Assembly (NCBI GenBank): GCA_026418875.1
Contig: JAOAAM010000409.1
Location: 1-8,491, forward strand
DNA length: 8,491 bases
Source of the DNA: Gemmataceae bacterium
GTDB lineage: Bacteria; Planctomycetota; Planctomycetia; Gemmatales; Gemmataceae
Direction of reading: 5' to 3'
Shown here: positions 6,843 to 8,491 of the stretch, piece by piece
How the letters are laid out: each line of letters opens with the position of its first letter
How positions within the stretch are numbered: the first letter of the stretch is position 1
Notes under the pieces: generated by a model
Database searches by the model: none
The model's input: only the letters and a program-made list of their open reading frames with translations
Told to the model about the DNA's origin: nothing
Position numbers and translations under genes: made by a program

Positions 6843-6846
6843 GACA
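6792..6846. repeat. 27-bp tandem duplication covering the truB start codon
   Basis: Positions 6792-6819 and 6819-6846 match at 25 of 28 bases with a period of 27 bp (nine codons). Each copy contains the perfect 8-bp palindrome GTCATGAC (6811-6818 and 6838-6845), and on the minus strand each carries an in-frame ATG for truB. The encoded nonapeptides MTGRTHNLV and MTGRKHDLP share six residues. This looks like a recent slippage duplication that doubled the translation start. Confidence 0.8.
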
Positions 6847-6850
6847 TCGT

Positions 6851-6882
6851 AGTATAGCGGGCGACGGGCGGACCGAATGCAA
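6851..6882 (-). promoter_or_regulatory. Possible truB promoter (TATACT with distant TTGCAT)
   Basis: On the minus strand TATACT (6851-6856) differs from the -10 consensus at one base. TTGCAT (6877-6882) is a weak -35 match at a long 20-bp spacing. Initiation about seven bases past the -10 would fall at or just before the ATG at 6842, giving a nearly leaderless message; that would fit the missing Shine-Dalgarno sequence. The spacing makes this only a candidate. Confidence 0.35.
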
Positions 6883-6895
6883 GGGCGGGATTCAA

Positions 6896-6910
6896 ACCGA
6901 TTCGATCGGT
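6896..6910. promoter_or_regulatory. Inverted repeat in the truB/lipid-kinase divergent intergenic region
   Basis: ACCGAT-TCG-ATCGGT has perfect 6-bp arms and a 3-bp centre. It ends 13 bp before the ATG of the plus-strand lipid kinase and lies within the 81-bp region shared by two divergent genes. It could be an operator acting on both, or a hairpin in the leader of the lipid-kinase mRNA close to the ribosome landing area. Function is not shown. Confidence 0.35.
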
Positions 6911-6923
6911 CGGCGGACAAGCG

Positions 6924-7943
6924 ATGGCGGAAGTGCGACGCATCTGCGTGATTTTCAATCCCTCGGCGGGTCGGGGACGGGCGCGGCGGTACGTGCAGCG
7001 TCGGCTGAAAGCCGACCCCAGCATTGAGCTTTGCCCCACCCAGTACGCCGGACACGCTGAGGAATTGGCATATCAGGCTGCCTGCGATGGTTTCCAGCGG
7101 ATCATCGCCGCGGGTGGTGACGGGACCATCCACGAGGTGGCCAATGGTTTGCTGCGGGCCAACCGCCCGGAGGTGATCCTCGGCATTTGGCCTTGCGGCT
7201 CTGCCGACGATTACGCTTACGCTCTCGGAATCACCGGCGATCCGCACCAACCTACCGAAGTCGCTGCCGTCGACATCGGACTCCTCACCGATGCTGCCGG
7301 GCGTCAACGCTTTTTCGTCAACGGCATGGGCGTGGGTTTCAACGGCGCGGTGACGCTGGAATCACGGCGAATCCGCTGCCTGCGCGGTATGCCGCTGTAC
7401 ACCGCCGCGCTGCTTCGGGCTTTGGTTCGATGGTTTGACAAGCCGATGATGACGGCCGAATTCGATAGCCAGACGCGGCAGGTCCCAACGCTGGCGTTGT
7501 CGCTGAGCCTCGGCCAACGGGAGGGCGGCTTCCCGCTCGTGCCTCACGCCGACCTGAGCGACGGCTGGTTCGACTACATCCATGCCGGTCCCGTCAGCCG
7601 ATACGAACTGTTGCGGCACTTCCCCGACATCCTCCGCGGCACCCTTCCCCAAGATCATCCGCGGCTGTGGTTGGGGCGCTGCCAACGGCTCGTCCTCCGC
7701 TCCGAGTCGGCCCTGCGAATCCATGTGGATGGCGAATTCTTCTGCCAGCCGGAGGACGGGGTCTACTCCGTCTCCGCCACTCTGCTCCCCCGGCGACTGC
7801 GGGTCGTGCGGGCTGCCGCCGGCTCCGTGTCGGCTTCCGCCATTGCGTTGGACGCTGCCGCAGGTTCGATGTCGGCTTCGGCCTCGGCCCCCTCGGTGGC
7901 TCCCGCTGCTCCCACCCCCGCGCCAACCAACTCGAGCCGTTGA
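6924..7943 (+). CDS. Diacylglycerol kinase (DagK/LCB5/YegS)-family lipid kinase with extra C-terminal tail
   Basis: This 339-residue protein fits the family that phosphorylates diacylglycerol, sphingoid bases or related lipids with ATP at the inner face of the membrane. Signatures are IFNPSAGRG (10-18); the nucleotide loop [15 protein letters not shown] (62-76) with Asp66; [16 protein letters not shown] (88-103), equivalent to the usual GTANDFAR segment but with Asp at the usual Asn; LSDGWFDY (211-218); and HVDGEFF (267-273), whose DGE (269-271) contains the expected catalytic acid. The normal domain ends near residue 296 (LLPRRLRVV). A tail of about 43 Ala/Ser/Pro-rich residues follows and overlaps the opposite-strand methyltransferase tail by 181 bp. 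The gene diverges from truB across 81 bp. Its ATG has no clear Shine-Dalgarno sequence. The lipid substrate cannot be told from sequence. Confidence 0.88.
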   Translation: MAEVRRICVIFNPSAGRGRARRYVQRRLKADPSIELCPTQYAGHAEELAYQAACDGFQRIIAAGGDGTIHEVANGLLRANRPEVILGIWPCGSADDYAYALGITGDPHQPTEVAAVDIGLLTDAAGRQRFFVNGMGVGFNGAVTLESRRIRCLRGMPLYTAALLRALVRWFDKPMMTAEFDSQTRQVPTLALSLSLGQREGGFPLVPHADLSDGWFDYIHAGPVSRYELLRHFPDILRGTLPQDHPRLWLGRCQRLVLRSESALRIHVDGEFFCQPEDGVYSVSATLLPRRLRVVRAAAGSVSASAIALDAAAGSMSASASAPSVAPAAPTPAPTNSSR

Positions 7944-8491
7944 CGAACCTCCTCCGCGTAGTTTTCCGACAGTTCGATGCCCAAGAAACGTCGGCCAAGC
8001 CGTTTTGCCACCACCAGCGTCGTGCCGCTCCCGGCAAACGGATCGAGGACCACGTCCCCAGGGTTGGTCGTCACGCGGATGATGCGATCCAACACCGCCT
8101 CCGGCATTTGGCACGGATGACCCGTTCGTTCCTTGAACGTGCCGCAAACCCTGGGGACGTACCAAGTATCGCCGTCGGGCCGGAAAAAGCGAGCGTCCTC
8201 TTGCGGCCGCAGAACCCAGGTGTCATCGGGAACGCGGCCCTTCGGGTTGGCTCGACGATCCGCGTACACCATCTGCCGGGCCGACGGCACGCGCACGGCG
8301 TCGGCATTGAATGTGAACCGCTTGGCATCGGCGACATAGTAGAGCAGGTGGGCGTGGCTCCGGGTGAACTTCTTCTCGCAGTGGACGCCGAACGTGTAGT
8401 GCCAGATCACCCAGTTCCGCATCGTCAGCCCCAGGGCATCCAGCCGCACCTTATGCTCGGCGACGTATTCATCGCCGATCGCCAACCAGAA
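7763..8491 (-). CDS. Site-specific DNA methyltransferase, N4/N6 amino type (5' end cut by window edge)
   Basis: The frame is open from the right edge (first visible residues [14 protein letters not shown]) to the TAG at 7765-7763, giving 242 visible residues; the start lies outside. In visible numbering, [20 protein letters not shown] and [10 protein letters not shown] are typical of the middle of these enzymes. [15 protein letters not shown] (about 124-138) resembles motif [12 protein letters not shown] (148-158) is the S-adenosylmethionine-binding motif I, and [10 protein letters not shown] (about 169-178) follows as the next ligand strand. With motif X then motif I near the C-terminus, the catalytic (D/S/N)PPY motif IV should lie upstream off the edge, as in beta-class enzymes. 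It would methylate adenine N6 or cytosine N4 in DNA. The last 57 or so residues are an Ala/Glu-rich tail overlapping the lipid-kinase gene. Whether it pairs with a restriction enzyme or is an orphan cannot be seen here. Confidence 0.87.
   Translation of the reverse strand, partial: FWLAIGDEYVAEHKVRLDALGLTMRNWVIWHYTFGVHCEKKFTRSHAHLLYYVADAKRFTFNADAVRVPSARQMVYADRRANPKGRVPDDTWVLRPQEDARFFRPDGDTWYVPRVCGTFKERTGHPCQMPEAVLDRIIRVTTNPGDVVLDPFAGSGTTLVVAKRLGRRFLGIELSENYAEEVRQRLELVGAGVGAAGATEGAEAEADIEPAAASNAMAEADTEPAAARTTRSRRGSRVAETE
7812..7883. repeat. Two-copy 30-bp repeat (period 42 bp) inside the convergent gene overlap
   Basis: Copies at 7812-7841 and 7854-7883 match at 25 of 30 bases. On the plus strand they encode AAGSVSASA and AAGSMSASA in the lipid-kinase tail; on the minus strand they encode [13 protein letters not shown] and [13 protein letters not shown] segments of the methyltransferase tail. 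The 42-bp period preserves both frames. Four of the five differences fall at third codon positions, which are the same positions in both genes. Confidence 0.7.

Noticed and set aside
6843..7307. N-terminal extension of the truB frame up to 7307
   Set aside because: It would run antisense through the conserved start of the lipid kinase and encodes nothing TruB-like; TruB normally begins close to the GLLVVDKPSG motif.
7362..8165. Minus-strand open frame of 267 codons across the lipid kinase/methyltransferase junction
   Set aside because: Gly/Arg/Ser-rich shadow of the two real genes in a third frame.
1..8491. CRISPR arrays, tRNA/rRNA genes, insertion-sequence ends, phage genes
   Set aside because: Looked for on both strands; no regular repeat-spacer pattern, cloverleaf, transposase or phage motif was seen.

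Overview
The window is GC-rich (above 60% by eye), densely coding, and almost all on the minus strand. It looks like chromosomal DNA of a planctomycete, possibly of the Gemmata type. This is an inference from three things: an archaeal-type phosphoglycerate mutase directly ahead of a siroheme-synthase/CcsA-like pair, a multidomain exported thioredoxin-fold protein, and few Shine-Dalgarno sequences. No rRNA, tRNA, CRISPR array, insertion sequence or phage gene was seen.

Layout, right to left along the minus strand. A DNA methyltransferase enters from the right edge (5' end missing) and stops at 7763. A plus-strand lipid-kinase-family gene (6924-7943) converges on it, and the two coding regions overlap by 181 bp. 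Divergently from the lipid kinase starts a minus-strand series: truB (tRNA pseudouridine-55 synthase), a DegT/DnrJ/EryC1-type PLP aminotransferase, an exported CPPC thioredoxin-fold protein, a hicB-hicA toxin-antitoxin pair, apgM (cofactor-independent phosphoglycerate mutase), a precorrin-2 dehydrogenase/sirohydrochlorin ferrochelatase, and the first 77 codons of a CcsA/HemX-like membrane protein that runs off the left edge.

Functional groups. The left end is a tetrapyrrole/cytochrome module (siroheme synthase and CcsA/HemX-like protein); hemA, glutamyl-tRNA reductase, may lie just beyond the left edge. It appears translationally linked to glycolysis through apgM, whose stop codon is 3 bp before the next start. 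HicBA is a small self-contained stress or mobile-type module between housekeeping genes. The centre (aminotransferase plus exported redox protein) has no clear pathway. The right end is RNA modification, lipid phosphorylation and DNA methylation.

No wholly new system is evident. The most unusual structures are: (1) the 181-bp tail-to-tail coding overlap, in which the wobble positions of the two genes coincide and an internal repeat has diverged mainly at those positions; (2) a 27-bp tandem duplication that doubles the truB start codon, each copy carrying the palindrome GTCATGAC; and (3) the unusual domain build of the exported CPPC protein.
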